Source: Podarcis raffonei (lineage: Eukaryota; Chordata; Lepidosauria; Squamata; Lacertidae). From it: DNA of 64,000 bases. The stretch covers positions 39,540,501 to 39,604,500 of the forward strand of contig NC_070615.1 in NCBI RefSeq assembly GCF_027172205.1. The letters are read 5' to 3'. The notes under the pieces were generated by a model that did not search any database, was not told where the DNA came from, and saw nothing but the letters and a program-made list of their open reading frames with translations. Positions 48,001 to 55,376 of the stretch are shown here, piece after piece (the stretch's first letter is position 1; each line of letters begins with the position of its first letter). A program made the translations under genes and the position numbers.

Positions 48001-51000
48001 TATCCCCTTGGGGTGGCATCAGTGATTCATCTATTGAAACTAGTGTGGGTTTAGGGCATGCAGAGTAGGCTGTAAATGTCACAGAATAAATATATAGCCT
48101 CAGATGTACAACAGTTAATTGGGTGGGGAGAGGGAGGAGTCTTGGGAAAAGTCCGCAGTTCGGTATTAAGAGTATCTGCTTTGGACCCAGGTTCCAGTCC
48201 AGTCCAGCTGTCTAAAACCTTGCAGAGTTGCTGCCAGTCCGTGTAGGAAACACTGAGATAGGTGAGCCAACAGTGTGGCAAAAGGCAGACTTCTATGTTT
48301 CTACGCCGCAGTCTACCTTCCCTGCACCATTTGCAAGGAAAAGAAAATATTCCAAAGATGCCAGAAATGGTTGTGGTTCGGAATTTTCTGCACATGCTCA
48401 GGACTACTTTGTTTTAACTGCGTGCACATGAACCTCCACACTCAAAATCATCTTTGGCACAATCTGCTAGTTTCTACGCTACCCTGCAGTTCCCAAAATC
48501 CCTAGCCACTGGTCATGCAGGCTCATGGGCACTGGGAGTCCAGCAGCACCAGGCAAGCATCATGTCGGTTCCCCCTGTGCCTGCAACATCTAATCCTATA
48601 ATTAAGCCTAAACTGTCTGTGGGGAGGGCCATAGCTCAGTGGTAGAGGATATGCCTTGCAAGCAGAGGGTCCCAGGTTCAATCCCTGGCTTCTCCAGGTA
48701 GTGCTGGGAATGCCCCCTGTCAGAAATCCTGCAGAGCTGCTGCCAGTCAGTGTAGACAGTATTGAGCTAGATGGACCAACAGCCTGACACAGTATAAGGC
48801 AACTTTCCCTTTTCCTACAAACTCCTTCCCAGATGAGATTTGACAGGCCCCCTCCCTGTTGGCTTTCCAAGCACTTAGAAATGACCTTTATTTGCCATTT
48901 CATAGAAAGAGAGAAACAGAACTGTAGAGTTGGAACGGGTCACGAGGGTCATCTGGTCCAAACCCTACAATGCAGGAATCTTTCGCCCAACGTGGGTCTC
49001 GAACCCACGACCCTGAGATGAAGAGTCTCGTGCTCTACTAACTGAGCTATCCCACTAGGCATTTTAAGAAATTCTTCTGGTTTTATAATTAATTTTAACT
49101 GATTTCAGCTTCATTGTACCGTTGTCCACCTCACTTTACAGTGCTTAAAGAGACTGAGGTGTTAAGCAGTATAAAAGGTAAAGGGACCCCTGACCATTAG
49201 GTCCAGTCGTGGCTGCCTCTGGGGTTGTGGCGCTCATCTCACTTTATTGGCCGAGGGAGGCAGCGTACAGCTTCCGGCTCATGTGGCCAGCATGACTAAG
49301 CCGCTTCTGGCGAACCAGAGCAGCGCACGGAAACGCCGTTTACCTTCCTGCCGGAGCAGTACCTATTTATCTACTTGCACTTTGACATGCTTTGGAACTG
49401 CTAGGTTGGCAGGAGCAGGGACTGAGAAACGGGAGCTCACCCCGTCGCGGGGATTCAAACCGCCGACCTTCTGATTGGCAAGCCCTAGGCTCTGTGGTTT
49501 AACCCACAGCGCCACCCGCGTCCCGTTAAGCAGTATAGGAGTTGTTAAAATAAATAAATAAAACACATGCAAAACGATACATCTGCATATTGCCTTCTGC
49601 TTTGCCACTGCCTCCCCTTCACCTGTTGCTGCTTCCTCTGCTGAATTTCAGGTTGCAATCTCCTTGGGACAGAGAACTGCGCCTCTGGTACTCCATAAAG
49701 CACCTTGCCTTATGATAGCGCCATCTAAATAAATCTTCTAGGGAAGAAAAGGGGACCCTGTGATCCTTCAGATGTTGCTGACGAAGGGTCATAGCTCAGC
49801 GACAGAACACCTGCTTTGTATGCAGAAGGTCCCAGGTTCAATCCCCGGTATCTCCAGAGGATGGGCTGACAGATGACCCAGCCTGAAATACTGGAGAGCT
49901 GCTGCTAGTCTGTGTAGGCATTACTGAGCTGGGTGGGCCAACAGTCTGCCTCAGCATAAGGCAGCATCCTATTTCCATCAGCCCCAGGCAGTGGTCAGGG
50001 ATTGTGGGAGTTGGAGTCCAGCAACATCTGGAGGGCCACAGGTTTTCTGTCCCTTTTGTAGGGATTGAATGCTGGCTCAATGCAAAGCCACAGTGTGGCC
50101 TGGTGTTTAGCAAGTCTGAAAAGGTTGATCTGAGGTTTGAGCAAGTCAGGCCTGCGTTTTCAGAGGAGAGCAGTCTGCTACCAAGCTTAGCTACCACAGA
50201 CTACAGTGGTACCTTGGGTTACAGATGCTTCAGGTTACATACGCTTCAGGTTACAGACTCCGCTAACCCAGAAATAGTACCTCAGGTTAAGAACTTTGCT
50301 TCAGGAGGAGAACAGAAATTGCACGGTAGCGGGAGGCCCCATTAGCTAAAGTGGTACCTCAGGTTAAGAACAGTTTCAGGTTAAGAACGGACCTCCAGAA
50401 TGAATTAAGTTCTTAACCTGAGGCACCACTGTATAGAGAAGGCAAACAAACCATGAGAGGAAGAATAGAACAGCCCTGCTGGATCAAGTCAGAGGCCCAC
50501 CGAGTCCATCATCCTGCCCTCATAGTGGCCAACCAGATGCTTCCAAGAACCCCATAAGCAGAACCTGAACTCAAGAGCCCTCTCCCCACCAGTGAGTCCC
50601 TTGTACCAACTCAAGGTGACCTAAATCACCAGTGTGCACACCGTGATCCAAAGGGATGGAAAGACCTGCCAATTTTGGCTCTCCCAGTTTCTCATTCTTT
50701 TCCCCAATCTTAAATTTCAGCTCTTCACATTTTGCAAAAATTTACACTTGGGAAAAGAAGTCCTCATGAAAACCCACCAGCAGTTTAGGTGCAAATTTCT
50801 CCCAATAAACACATCTTTATATGCAGTTTTGACTAGTGCACACATTTCTGCAAGCACTTTCCCAAGATAATGCATTCTTTTATGTTATTTTTACCAATAT
50901 ATAGATTCATTTTTATCTTCACATTCCCCCAAATAAATCCATTTCTGGAAACACTGCTTGGTGAGGAAAGTGCATTGCAAAATGTGGATAAGTGCAAATT

Positions 51001-53281
51001 CTGAAGGATACCTGTGTTTTGGTTTGCATATTGTTTTGGAAAGTGTCGCTTTGATAGGCTGACCTTTATATATCAATTGAAATGAATTTCTCTCTGGCGC
51101 CTTCACTACCTATCTTTAGGTATCAGGCGAAAACATTTCTCTATAACCAGGCCATTGGCAGGTTAAACATTCTATGGCCTTTCAAATGAGTTGTAGGGAG
51201 AGGAGTTATTGGTTGGTTTAGTTTTTTGTGTTCTCATTCTGTATTTTTTTGTTGTGAACTGCCCTGGGATCGTCAAGTGAAGGGCAGCATACAAATTTAA
51301 TAAATAATAATAATAATAGCTCAGTGGGAGAGCATCTGCTTTGCATGCATAACATCACAGGTTCATTCCCTGGCATAGTCAGGTAAGACTGGGCATTACC
51401 CTTGTCTGAAACCCAGCAGAGCCTCTGCCAGTTAGTGTAGCTGATACTGAGATCCGGAGCGAGGAACTTTTGACCCTCCAGATGTTGCTGAACTACAGCT
51501 CTCATCAGCCCCAGCAAGCATGACCAATGGTCAGGGGTGGTGCAGGTTCAGCAACAGCTGGAAGGGGGGTTAAATGTTCCCCACACCTGACATATCACAT
51601 TGGTATAAGGCAGGTTCAGAGATGGATTTGGTCCACATGACCGGTTCCACCACAAGGGGAACCGAGCCTAGGGGGCACCGCAGAGCACCACAACCATGAC
51701 ACAGTAAATTGAAGAGGCCGGAAGGTGAGAGGCGGGGCACCACCAAATTTTGGCCTCACATAGGATACCATTGAAATCTGAAAGTCTGCCTTAGAAGAAA
51801 GGCTAGCTAATTAATAAATGTTTTCTTTAGTGAATTGAATGCTCACAATAAAATCAGTCAGAAGAATTGGGGATTTCTTTCTTAAAACGTCTGAGGACCC
51901 TTTGCCCTCCTTGGAGACAGCTCCTGCTTGATAGTGTTTTTACCACCTTTCTGCTGCAGAATCCAGCAACCTCATCCATTCACCCCAGCAGTGAGTTTGA
52001 CAGATGGACATCCAACCTCTGCTTAAAAGCTTTCAAGGGTAGAAAGACCACCTTTTTAATACTGTTTTGTTTAACAGTAACCTTAAGCGTCCCTTAAAAG
52101 GAGGGGAAACACAGTGTTGCCATCACATAGCCTGCAGCAGGAGTACCAGTTTGGCCCCATGGCCGTGGGTGCCTGGGGCCATGCAGTGTGCATAGCCCTG
52201 GCACCCAAATTTGCGGCTGCCCGGCTCCTTCATGGAGAATTTTGTGGGTGCTCAGGCACCCAGGGCCCCAGGGAGTTGGTGCCTATGGCCTGCAGTCAAA
52301 AATTCTGGACTGTCACAGCAAAGTGAAATCCAAAAGGAGTTTTCACACACAAATAGGATTCACCTGCTTTACTCCAGAGCCCCGAGTGCAAATTCTGTTC
52401 TATTTACATTTCTCTCACACACCTTCTCCTTCAGTTGCAGGTTTCCACAGCATACATGCAAGTTGTCACATGCAACCACATCTCTGGGAGGAGAGGAGGG
52501 AAGCCTCATGGAGCACCCAGAATCACTAGTAGACACGTAGCAAGTATTTTTACAAAAACCACCTATCCACATGTCATTATTTATATGCACACATATTTAA
52601 AGATCCACAGGGTAGCAGCCATGTACACATTTTAAAGTCATGCACAATACATATATATAAATGTCTGTCTCTCTCACACACACTTTCAGCATGATTTGAG
52701 AGACCTATTTCTCACCAAACCCCATTTTTGCACGCAATCATTCCATTAACTTTGAGCAGCATCTCAGGGACTCATTTCCCACCTCCCTCATAAAAAAACA
52801 CCCTTGTTTTCCCCCCATGGAGCTCTTCCATTAACCTCCAAGTGCTTCTCCCAACCGCCAGAAAAAACAACGGCTTTTATTTTCCTACTCTGACGATTGC
52901 TAGTCAATAAAATTGAAAGGAGGAAGGGAGGGCAAGGCAGAATAAAATTACAGCCAGCTACTTTAAAAAGAAATGTATGCTACAGGTTGCAATTTCTTCC
53001 AGCAAAGTCAGCAACTCGAAAACTCACAACTCGAGTCGCTCAAGTTTCAGAGTAAAGGGGGATCCTCCCTTTTGCCAGGTAGCAACTAAGGAGAAAACCT
53101 CGACAGCTTTTTTTGTATTAAGATTTTTGCCATTGTTTTAGTTCTGTTCCTTGCAAGCAAAGGCTGCCCTCCCTCTGCCTCTCCCCACACCGCAAGCTCG
53201 GAGTCTGCAGCCACCGCCACCCCCCAATAATCTCTCTCTCTCCCCACTGGTGCTGCTCAGACCTACCTGTATATACGCCAT
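24667..53281 (-). CDS. SYT17: synaptotagmin-17 (B/K protein), complete 8-exon CDS
   Basis: Peripheral membrane protein with two C2 domains, thought to act in membrane trafficking. The exons in transcript order are 53281-53267, 44259-44242, 41228-41080, 36248-36097, 35615-34996, 33017-32897, 30571-30416 and 24863-24667. All have AG acceptors and GT donors, phases match at every junction, and they sum to 1428 nt, or 475 aa plus TGA. The human protein is about 474 aa as I recall it. A Cys-rich segment (residues about 23-40, eight Cys) probably carries palmitoylation. A Ser/Thr-rich linker follows, then C2A (about 183-305, in one 620-nt exon) and C2B (about 319-455, over three exons), then a tail ending SPASLEVT. 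In C2A the usual SDPYVK motif reads HSNPYVKI, with Asn in place of a calcium-binding Asp. That fits the calcium-independent behaviour described for the family. Introns are filled with SINEs, LINE ends and MITEs. Identity rests on near-continuous similarity to remembered human SYT17 and is very secure; the 5' UTR and alternative exons are inferred. Confidence 0.96.
25990..26338 (-). mobile_element. Sauria SINE, full length
   Basis: It has the same layout as 9901-10248, from the tail TAAAGGTAAAGGGACCCC to the head GCGCCACCCACGTCCC. The flanks GAGATAGCTTA (left) and GAGATGTAGCTTA (right) look like an imperfect TSD. Confidence 0.9.
26845..27225 (-). mobile_element. L2/CR1-type LINE ORF2 end and 3' tail
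   Basis: On minus a protein fragment LWNALPKEVQLAPSL, then a terminus GAAGGGTGGTATACAAATTT followed by ATCATC repeats. Confidence 0.65.
27225..27505 (+). mobile_element. CR1 LINE 3' region
   Basis: CAAGCTTGCTTTCTGCTGCT, ACATTAGGAAGAACTTTCTG, GGATGGCCATCTGTCAGGGG and the terminus CAACTCTACAGTTCTATGAT. Confidence 0.85.
27935..28010 (-). mobile_element. Ala-tRNA SINE 3' end
   Basis: On minus it ends GGTGCTGTATAAGGCAACTT, CCTAGG, with AGATGGACCAATGGTC before it. The tRNA head is absent. Confidence 0.6.
28675..29095 (-). mobile_element. CR1 LINE 3' region
   Basis: The minus-strand terminus at the left end (CATAGAACTGTAGATCTGGA on plus) continues through TCAGAAAGTTCCTCCTAATG and CAAGCTTGCTCCATCTTC. 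Confidence 0.85.
29940..30030. repeat. TTACTTCTGAGTAGA-family repeat
   Basis: CCAATCCAACCCTACTCACC, TTAAGTCCTACTGAAG and TTTACTTCTGAGTAGATAT. Related copies lie at 26350, 56305 and 57000. Confidence 0.5.
30416..30571 (-). CDS. SYT17: SYT17 exon 7, middle of C2B
   Basis: The 156-nt exon is phase 1 at both ends. It encodes DPFVKIQLVHGLKLAKTKKT, the C2B polybasic strand, and then DPFYNESFSFKVPQEELESA to LVFT. The acceptor is tgttcag and the donor is gtatgt. Confidence 0.96.
30940..31060 (+). mobile_element. LINE 3' end (GGAAGCCGCCC terminus)
   Basis: TTGGAAGCCGCCCAGTGGCT, GGTGGGGTATAATAATAATA; its tail runs into an (ATA)n array. Confidence 0.75.
31009..31101 (+). repeat. (AAT)n followed by (TTA)n, an inverted microsatellite pair
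   Basis: About 16 AAT units switch at about 31058 into about 14 TTA units. This gives a perfect inverted repeat able to form a hairpin. Confidence 0.9.
31255..31405 (+). mobile_element. LINE 3' tail fragment
   Basis: TTGTATTTTATAGACAATTT, CTTTCTGAAAGAGCGACTAA, TAAATATAATTAATAATAAT is a LINE-like terminus. Confidence 0.4.
32897..33017 (-). CDS. SYT17: SYT17 exon 6, start of C2B
   Basis: The 121-nt exon starts NEVELGELLLSLNYLPSAGR after ttgcag and ends SQGS plus one base before gtatgg. It encodes the first beta strands of C2B. Confidence 0.96.
33185..33330 (+). repeat. degenerate tandem repeat, about 40-bp unit
   Basis: About four units of a CCCTCTGCTGCYGCAYGGAGG type lie next to a dispersed repeat with ATATATCGTGATATATCGAG (33325-33410). 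Confidence 0.5.
34095..34350 (-). mobile_element. MIR/CORE-SINE-like element
   Basis: ACGATATTATTATCTCCGAA, GCAGATGGGGTGGTAGGACT, GAGAAAGGGTAGCTGGCCTA, AGGCTACC and AATTTGAATCAGG match the MIR core and B-box order read on minus. Confidence 0.6.
34566..34806. mobile_element. Tigger-like Tc1/mariner MITE with TA TSD
   Basis: The termini CAGTGGTACCTCGGTTTA and TAAACCGAGGTACCACTG are inverted repeats flanked by TA. It lies in SYT17 intron 5. Confidence 0.85.
34996..35615 (-). CDS. SYT17: SYT17 exon 5, linker and whole C2A domain
   Basis: This 620-nt exon is the longest coding exon. It starts by completing a Ser codon and ends phase 0 at VPSSQ before gtaagt. It encodes the conserved DDYFRKFEPRLYSLDSNS linker and C2A from about residue 183, with VRVIEARDLPPP, NPYVKICLLPDQ, VFEERYTFDIPF and KGGHWWKAL. 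Confidence 0.97.
35682..35720 (+). mobile_element. fragment of CCGTATTTTT-type MITE left end
   Basis: GTTTTTCGCTCTATAAGACA, CACTCAGACCACAACAA matches the left end of 13662-14311. No right end is found. Confidence 0.5.
36003..36054 (+). repeat. (CT)n(CA)n microsatellite near SYT17 exon 4 donor
   Basis: About 17 CT units then 9 CA units. It lies 43-94 nt downstream of the exon 4 donor, so the intron RNA has GT and GA repeats there. Confidence 0.9.
36097..36248 (-). CDS. SYT17: SYT17 exon 4, Ser/Thr-rich linker
   Basis: The 152-nt exon begins GGTGAGC after ttcaacag and ends TTTCAA before gtaggt. It encodes VSNRSDDRDGDSDNTTTSE and further, up to STYSLTRRIS. The RRRSSSD and LTRRIS segments resemble basophilic kinase sites. 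A retroelement sits 75 bp upstream in the preceding intron. Confidence 0.95.
36324..38517 (+). mobile_element. HAL1-like retroelement, copy B, full length with TSD
   Basis: This is a complete insertion of 2194 bp. It is flanked by a perfect 14-bp target-site duplication TGAATTAACCTATG (36310-36323 and 38518-38531). It starts GGAGACTTCCGGGGTGG, has a leader of about 890 bp, one ORF, a T-rich 3' region and ends in A7. It lies in SYT17 intron 3 in antisense orientation, 75 bp upstream of exon 4. The insertion site TT/GAAT resembles an L1 endonuclease site. Confidence 0.85.
37216..37749 (+). CDS. ORF of HAL1-like copy B, 177 aa, early stop
   Basis: The start MYSEALVSAFYKTNALLEEL aligns with copy A's MLIGETIVTVLYKINYSLEQ. 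It contains a 42-bp tandem duplication (NQECVLTEQ twice). A TGA at 37747 ends the frame, but the same frame continues to a C-terminus LRASDIRLPG at about 37880, homologous to the ends of A and C. The ORF is strongly diverged from A in its middle, so it belongs to a different subfamily or an older copy. Confidence 0.6.
   Translation: MYSEALVSAFYKTNALLEELHEKVNCMVTLTRNLDQAVGHLDQTVRKYVEPTQDSNQECVLTEQDFEALNQECVLTEQTQQEYDIVDWTNELGKSQSWKGKVRRGLEMGGWIDPPMLGCLDFLNMAMGCEMFGTVGAPNFGRPSKHALKYYMECSEEYGKGSDLSRRVKNIVKLELP
38532..41079 (-). other. SYT17 intron 3, part upstream of the retroelement
   Basis: It holds a GGCCCACCAG-type repeat near 39085-39390 and an AT-rich dispersed repeat at 40510. The rest, about 39400-40500, shows no recognised feature. 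Confidence 0.7.
40510..40915 (+). repeat. AT-rich CACATTTTTGCA-family dispersed repeat
   Basis: TTTCGATTTCTCTCAGTTCT, AGTCCTAATATACACATTTT, GGAGAACCACATTGCAAAAT. It is near full length. Confidence 0.7.
41080..41228 (-). CDS. SYT17: SYT17 exon 3, Cys-rich membrane-anchor region
   Basis: The 149-nt exon starts in phase 0 (cctcag acceptor) and ends in phase 2 (TT then gtaagt). It encodes residues 12-60: GLLSRISDLLLCRW, then a cluster of Cys (TCRNCCQKCYDCSCCQ), then an acidic segment and PFPAQTPSW. The Cys cluster is the probable S-acylation site. Confidence 0.94.
41465..41640 (+). mobile_element. Ala-tRNA SINE
   Basis: AGCTCAGTGGCAGAGCAGAA, GGTCCAATCCCTGG (B box), GCTGCTGCCAGCCAGTGTAG, and the end ATAAGGCAGCTTCCTATGTT. 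Confidence 0.8.
42600..42660 (-). mobile_element. CR1 LINE 3' terminus
   Basis: It reads on minus CTGCATTGCAGGGAGTTGAA, then CCAGATGGTCCC, and ends near ATATTATGATT. Confidence 0.6.
42740..42925 (+). mobile_element. L3/CR1-like LINE fragment
   Basis: CTTTGCTGGATCAGGCCAAT, GGCCCATCTAGTTCAGCATT, CTCACAGTGGGCAGCCAGAT. Confidence 0.65.
42980..43095. mobile_element. CTACAACTCCCATCA-family MITE, diverged
   Basis: The ends AATCTTTCAGACATTGCTGG and GAGTCCAACAACATCTAAAG bracket GACCATTGGGCCATGCTGGC. Confidence 0.55.
43633..43790 (+). mobile_element. LINE 3' end with (TTG)n(ATG)n array
   Basis: (TTG)n and (ATG)n at 43633-43676, then TGTAAGCCACTCTGGAAGAC, TTTTTGGCTGAAGAGTGGGG and TTCTAAATAAAATAAAAATT. 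Confidence 0.65.
44242..44259 (-). CDS. SYT17: SYT17 microexon 2 (LEPINE, 18 nt)
   Basis: The exon reads TTGGAACCAATAAATGAG, flanked by ggacag at the acceptor and gtgagt at the donor. It encodes LEPINE and so fills exactly the LEPLNE gap between MAYIQ and G-L-S-R-I-S of the human protein. It is phase 0 on both sides, so it can be skipped without a frame change. A pyrimidine tract and a TTGC motif lie about 25-45 nt upstream. Confidence 0.9.
44665..44785. mobile_element. CTACAACTCCCATCA-family MITE, diverged
   Basis: GTATGCAACTCCCTTCATAC and TGATGGGTGTTGGAGTTCCA form the diverged arms, ending CAAGCTCCCCATC. Confidence 0.5.
45755..45935 (-). mobile_element. Ala-tRNA SINE
   Basis: The right end on minus is GGCTGTAGCTCAGTGGTAGA (A box). 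The left end is AAGCTGCCTTATACCAAAAT. A second plus-oriented SINE piece lies directly before it (45690-45752). Confidence 0.75.
46974..47421 (-). mobile_element. BovB (RTE) LINE 3' end with TSD and 5' inversion
   Basis: On minus the ORF2 C-terminus reads GSESWTIKKADRQRIDAFEL, RRLLGVPWTARRSHLSI, then LRLQYFGYLMRREDS and LEATSMSLTKL. The flanking direct repeats TTTTGTGGTACAT lie at 46961-46973 and 47422-47434. The segment 47401-47421 repeats part of the same ORF in opposite orientation. Confidence 0.88.
47505..47700 (+). repeat. GGGCCACA-type element, 3' part
   Basis: ACCTTTGTACGGTAGGTCAG, CGGAGAGCTCTGAGAGCCAG and GCCTGAGGTTCCCCAGCCCT are shared with 58840-59115. Confidence 0.5.
47700..47885 (+). 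mobile_element. Ala-tRNA SINE, diverged head
   Basis: TTTTCCATGCAGATGATCCA, GCTCAATCCCTGGCATTACC, GAGCTACTGCCAGTCAGTGT, ending TAAGGCAGCTCCCTATGTTT. Confidence 0.75.
48140..48300 (+). mobile_element. Ala-tRNA SINE, diverged
   Basis: GAGTATCTGCTTTGGACCCA, GAGTTGCTGCCAGTCCGTGT, ending AAAGGCAGACTTCTATGTTT. Confidence 0.65.
48625..48815 (+). mobile_element. Ala-tRNA SINE, full length
   Basis: GGCCATAGCTCAGTGGTAGA (A box), GGTTCAATCCCTGG (B box), GAGCTAGATGGACCAACAGC, ending AGTATAAGGCAACTTTCC. Confidence 0.85.
48905..49062 (-). mobile_element. tRNA-Lys-derived SINE with CR1 tail
   Basis: On minus it has GGGATAGCTCAGTTAGTAGA, an anticodon loop with CTT context, GGTTCGAGACC, then the CR1 tail ending CTCTACAGTTCTG. 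Confidence 0.85.
49174..49524 (-). mobile_element. Sauria SINE, full length, with TSD
   Basis: The head is GGGACGCGGGTGGCGCTGTG on minus and the tail ends TTTACCTTTT. It is flanked by a perfect 13-bp repeat GTTAAGCAGTATA (49161-49173 and 49525-49537). Confidence 0.93.
49785..49970 (+). mobile_element. Ala-tRNA SINE, full length
   Basis: GGTCATAGCTCAGCGACAGA, TGCTTTGTATGCAGAAGGTC, GGTTCAATCCCCGG, ending CATAAGGCAGCATCCTAT. A MITE arm of the CTACAACT family follows directly (49980-50055). Confidence 0.85.
50204..50431. mobile_element. Tigger-like Tc1/mariner MITE with TA TSD
   Basis: CAGTGGTACCTTGGGTTACA and the right end CTTAACCTGAGGCACCACTG are inverted repeats between TA dinucleotides. Confidence 0.85.
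50458..50600 (+). mobile_element. L3/CR1-like LINE fragment
   Basis: GCCCTGCTGGATCAAGTCAG, GCCCTCATAGTGGCCAACCA, GATGCTTCCAAGAACC. Confidence 0.6.
50655..51115 (+). repeat. AT-rich CACATTTTTGCA-family dispersed repeat, near full length
   Basis: CTCATTCTTTTCCCCAATCT, AATTTCTCCCAATAAACACA, TTGGTGAGGAAAGTGCATTG, TTTGGTTTGCATATTGTTTT. Confidence 0.7.
51200..51318 (+). mobile_element. LINE 3' end
   Basis: TTGTGAACTGCCCTGGGATC, GAAGGGCAGCATACAAATTT, then AATAAATAATAATAATAAT. A truncated Ala-SINE (51318-51450) abuts it. Confidence 0.65.
51460..51595. mobile_element. CTACAACTCCCATCA-family MITE
   Basis: The left arm GAACTACAGCTCTCATCAGC and outer left end GAACTTTTGACCCTCCAGAT are clear. The right end is CAACAGCTGGAAGGGG. 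Confidence 0.65.
51960..52060 (-). mobile_element. CR1 LINE fragment
   Basis: TTTGACAGATGGACATCCAA, CCTCTGCTTAAAAGCTTTCA is the CR1 3' region on minus without its terminus. Confidence 0.5.
53267..53281 (-). CDS. SYT17: SYT17 coding exon 1 (MAYIQ)
   Basis: The exon reads ATGGCGTATATACAG followed by the donor GTAGGT. It encodes MAYIQ, identical to the mammalian N-terminus. The five codons end in phase 0. The 5' UTR continues upstream to an unknown start. Confidence 0.92.
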
Positions 53282-53589
53282 CTTCCTCGGGTCTCTCACA
53301 TTAGTCCCCGCACAGGCTGTGCATGGCGTCTGCCCTCAACAATAGAACACAGACGTGCCTGGCTTGCTCAATGAGGACTGTTTGATTGACCATGCCGGCT
53401 CCCAACACCGATTCGTTGCTTTTGCTCCTTTTGCATTGGCTTAACTGGGGGTTGCATGAGCTGGATTCCCAGGGGGCTGGCTGGAAGAACGGGTGGTCAC
53501 TCTGTACCACCTTCGCCGGATGCTTTAATTCAGATTTCTTTTATATCTTTCTCCTTTAACAAGCCACCTTCTAGGCATGGTCAGCAATC

Positions 53590-53900
53590 TGCCTCCCAGC
53601 CTTCTGCCACACCCCTCCCGGGGGGGGGAACCTCTTGATCCCCCGACCTCTCCAGCCAAGGGGGAGGGGAATGACCTTTACAGGCGAGAACCGGGGAAGG
53701 GCAAACGAAGAGAGTGGGCGGCTTCTCTCCCTTGCCTGCAGCGTGCAACACGTGCAGCCTTAAGCAGCGGAGGAGAGCAGCCGAAAGAGGAATTCTCTGC
53801 AAGGATGGTGAATTTTAATACTGTATATAATATATATATATATTGCACTCGCCGCTAGGGGGAGCGAGAGAACCGCACGCGCGGCTGGAGCAGCAGGCGC
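53590..53900 (-). promoter_or_regulatory. candidate SYT17 promoter region
   Basis: The region lies 310-620 bp upstream of the SYT17 ATG and is richer in CpG than its surroundings. It holds an E-box CACGTG (53749-53754), a TA-rich run (53820-53842) and GC-rich sequence with a CTCF-like motif. Repeats are absent here although they crowd both sides. The transcription start is not determined. Confidence 0.4.
53852..53866 (+). promoter_or_regulatory. CTCF-like binding motif
   Basis: CCGCTAGGGGGAGCG matches the CTCF core pattern (CCASYAGRKGGCRS type) at all but one or two positions. It lies about 570 bp upstream of the SYT17 ATG. Confidence 0.5.
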
Positions 53901-54379
53901 TGAACTGAAACACCGGGTGTGACCCAGTCATTTCTATAGGGCAGCCTTCTTCAGACCAAGACATCTCATCAGGTTGCTATAGGCTGGTATATGGAAGTTT
54001 TTTTGTTTTTAAAAAGAAGACATAATATAGGGAATAAAAATATTTTAAATCCCAGAATTCAATCTGAAGCATCGTTGAGCCCACCAAGAAATGGATTTCA
54101 TTATTTAAAGGTGCTAGTGCACAAGAGATTCCTCGTAATGTTTAACCAAAATATCCTCCCCTATAACTTGAGCTCATTAAATCTTGTTCTGCACCCAGCT
54201 GTTGCTGAAGGTGGGGTACAGCAGTGAAGAAAGGTGTATCCAGAGCATTGCTATTTTGGAGTGATATTCAGTATGTGTTACTATTAGTATATAAAGCAGG
54301 GGATCAGTAAGACTTGTGCGAGCCCCTTACCCCATATATGACCGCTTGGCCATTTTGATCTGTGGAACATAATACTCAT

Positions 54380-54660
54380 TCCACGCTTGTCAGAAATCGT
54401 TTTTTCAGTGTGGCAGCTCCTAACCTTTGGAACTCCCTGCCTATTGACATTGCCACCACAGTCCTCTTTACAGTGCTTGCTAAAAACATTCTTGCTTAGA
54501 CACTGCTACCAATATGTTTTCAGCACCTGCTTAAAACATTTTTTTTGTTTAAGCAAGCCAATGTAGACATATAGACATTGCATATGTTCTATCTCTGTTT
54601 AACTACTGTTGATTTTAACAACCTTTCGAATATTTTTAAATACCTGGGTGGGTTTTTTTT
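54380..54660 (+). mobile_element. L2/CR1-type LINE ORF2 end and 3' region
   Basis: A protein fragment VAAPNLWNSLPIDIATT, then a T-rich 3' region without a clear tail. Confidence 0.55.
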
Positions 54661-54664
54661 TACA

Positions 54665-54910
54665 GGTGTCAGTACAATCAAACAGTAAATTGGGCTGGAT
54701 CTGGCCCAATCACCTTCTAAATCTGGCCCACAGACAGGAACCAGTGTTTTTTTACATTAGTACAATGTGTCCTTTTATTTAAAATGCATCTCTGGGTTAT
54801 TTGTGGGGCATAGGAATTTGTTCATTCCCCCCCAAAAAATATAGTCCGGCCCCCACAAGATCTGAGGGACAGTGGACCGGCCCCCTGCTGAAAAAGTTTG
54901 CTGACCCCTG
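54665..54910. repeat. CTGACCCCTG-terminus dispersed element
   Basis: CTGGATCTGGCCCAATCACC, AGTCCGGCCCCCACAAGATC, and the end AAAGTTTGCTGACCCCTG. Probably a hAT-type non-autonomous element. Confidence 0.45.
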
Positions 54911-55160
54911 AGCTAGTTTCTAAACACATAACCACCACACCACACCCCTCTCTATCCTCCATCCAGACAAGCAAGATCGATGCATTATTGGAGTTGAAGA
55001 AGACATTTCAGCCAGGGTGGAAAACCCACTTGGGGTGCAAAGCGGGGCAAGTAAGGGGATGTAGCTTGGGGAGAATTTTGAGGGCCAGATAGAGAGAGGC
55101 CTTGGGGGCTGTATTTGGGGCCCCAGGCCATGGAAGTCAGAAATTTTTGCTCCAGGGTTG
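54905..55160 (+). repeat. GGGCCACA-type non-autonomous element
   Basis: CACCCCTCTCTATCCTCCAT, CCAGACAAGCAAGATCGATG, GAGGGCCAGATAGAGAGAGG. Confidence 0.5.
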
Positions 55161-55376
55161 GGAGCAAGCAACTTTCTCACAAAAACATAAGAAGAATAGT
55201 GCCTGTACATTTTTGCCTCATATCTCAGGTTCCACGAATGCTAGAAACTTGCTCTGTTTTTAAAATGAAAGCTGAGAATCTGGAGTTTACTGGGGTTTAT
55301 GGGGGCTGGCGGGGGCAACTACCATTCCCTGTGGACTGATGCCCCAGGTCTGAGGCTCCCCAACAGTGCTTTAGAG

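Larger units (their letters stand above)
44260..53266 (-). other. SYT17 intron 1
   Basis: This 9-kb intron is packed with Ala-SINEs, a BovB end, a Sauria SINE, MITEs and an AT-rich repeat. The stretch 52300-53260, next to exon 1, shows no recognised repeat except simple sequence. Confidence 0.8.

Noticed and set aside
48625-48690. tRNA-Ala gene
   Set aside because: It continues into the shared SINE body and end found in at least nine other places.
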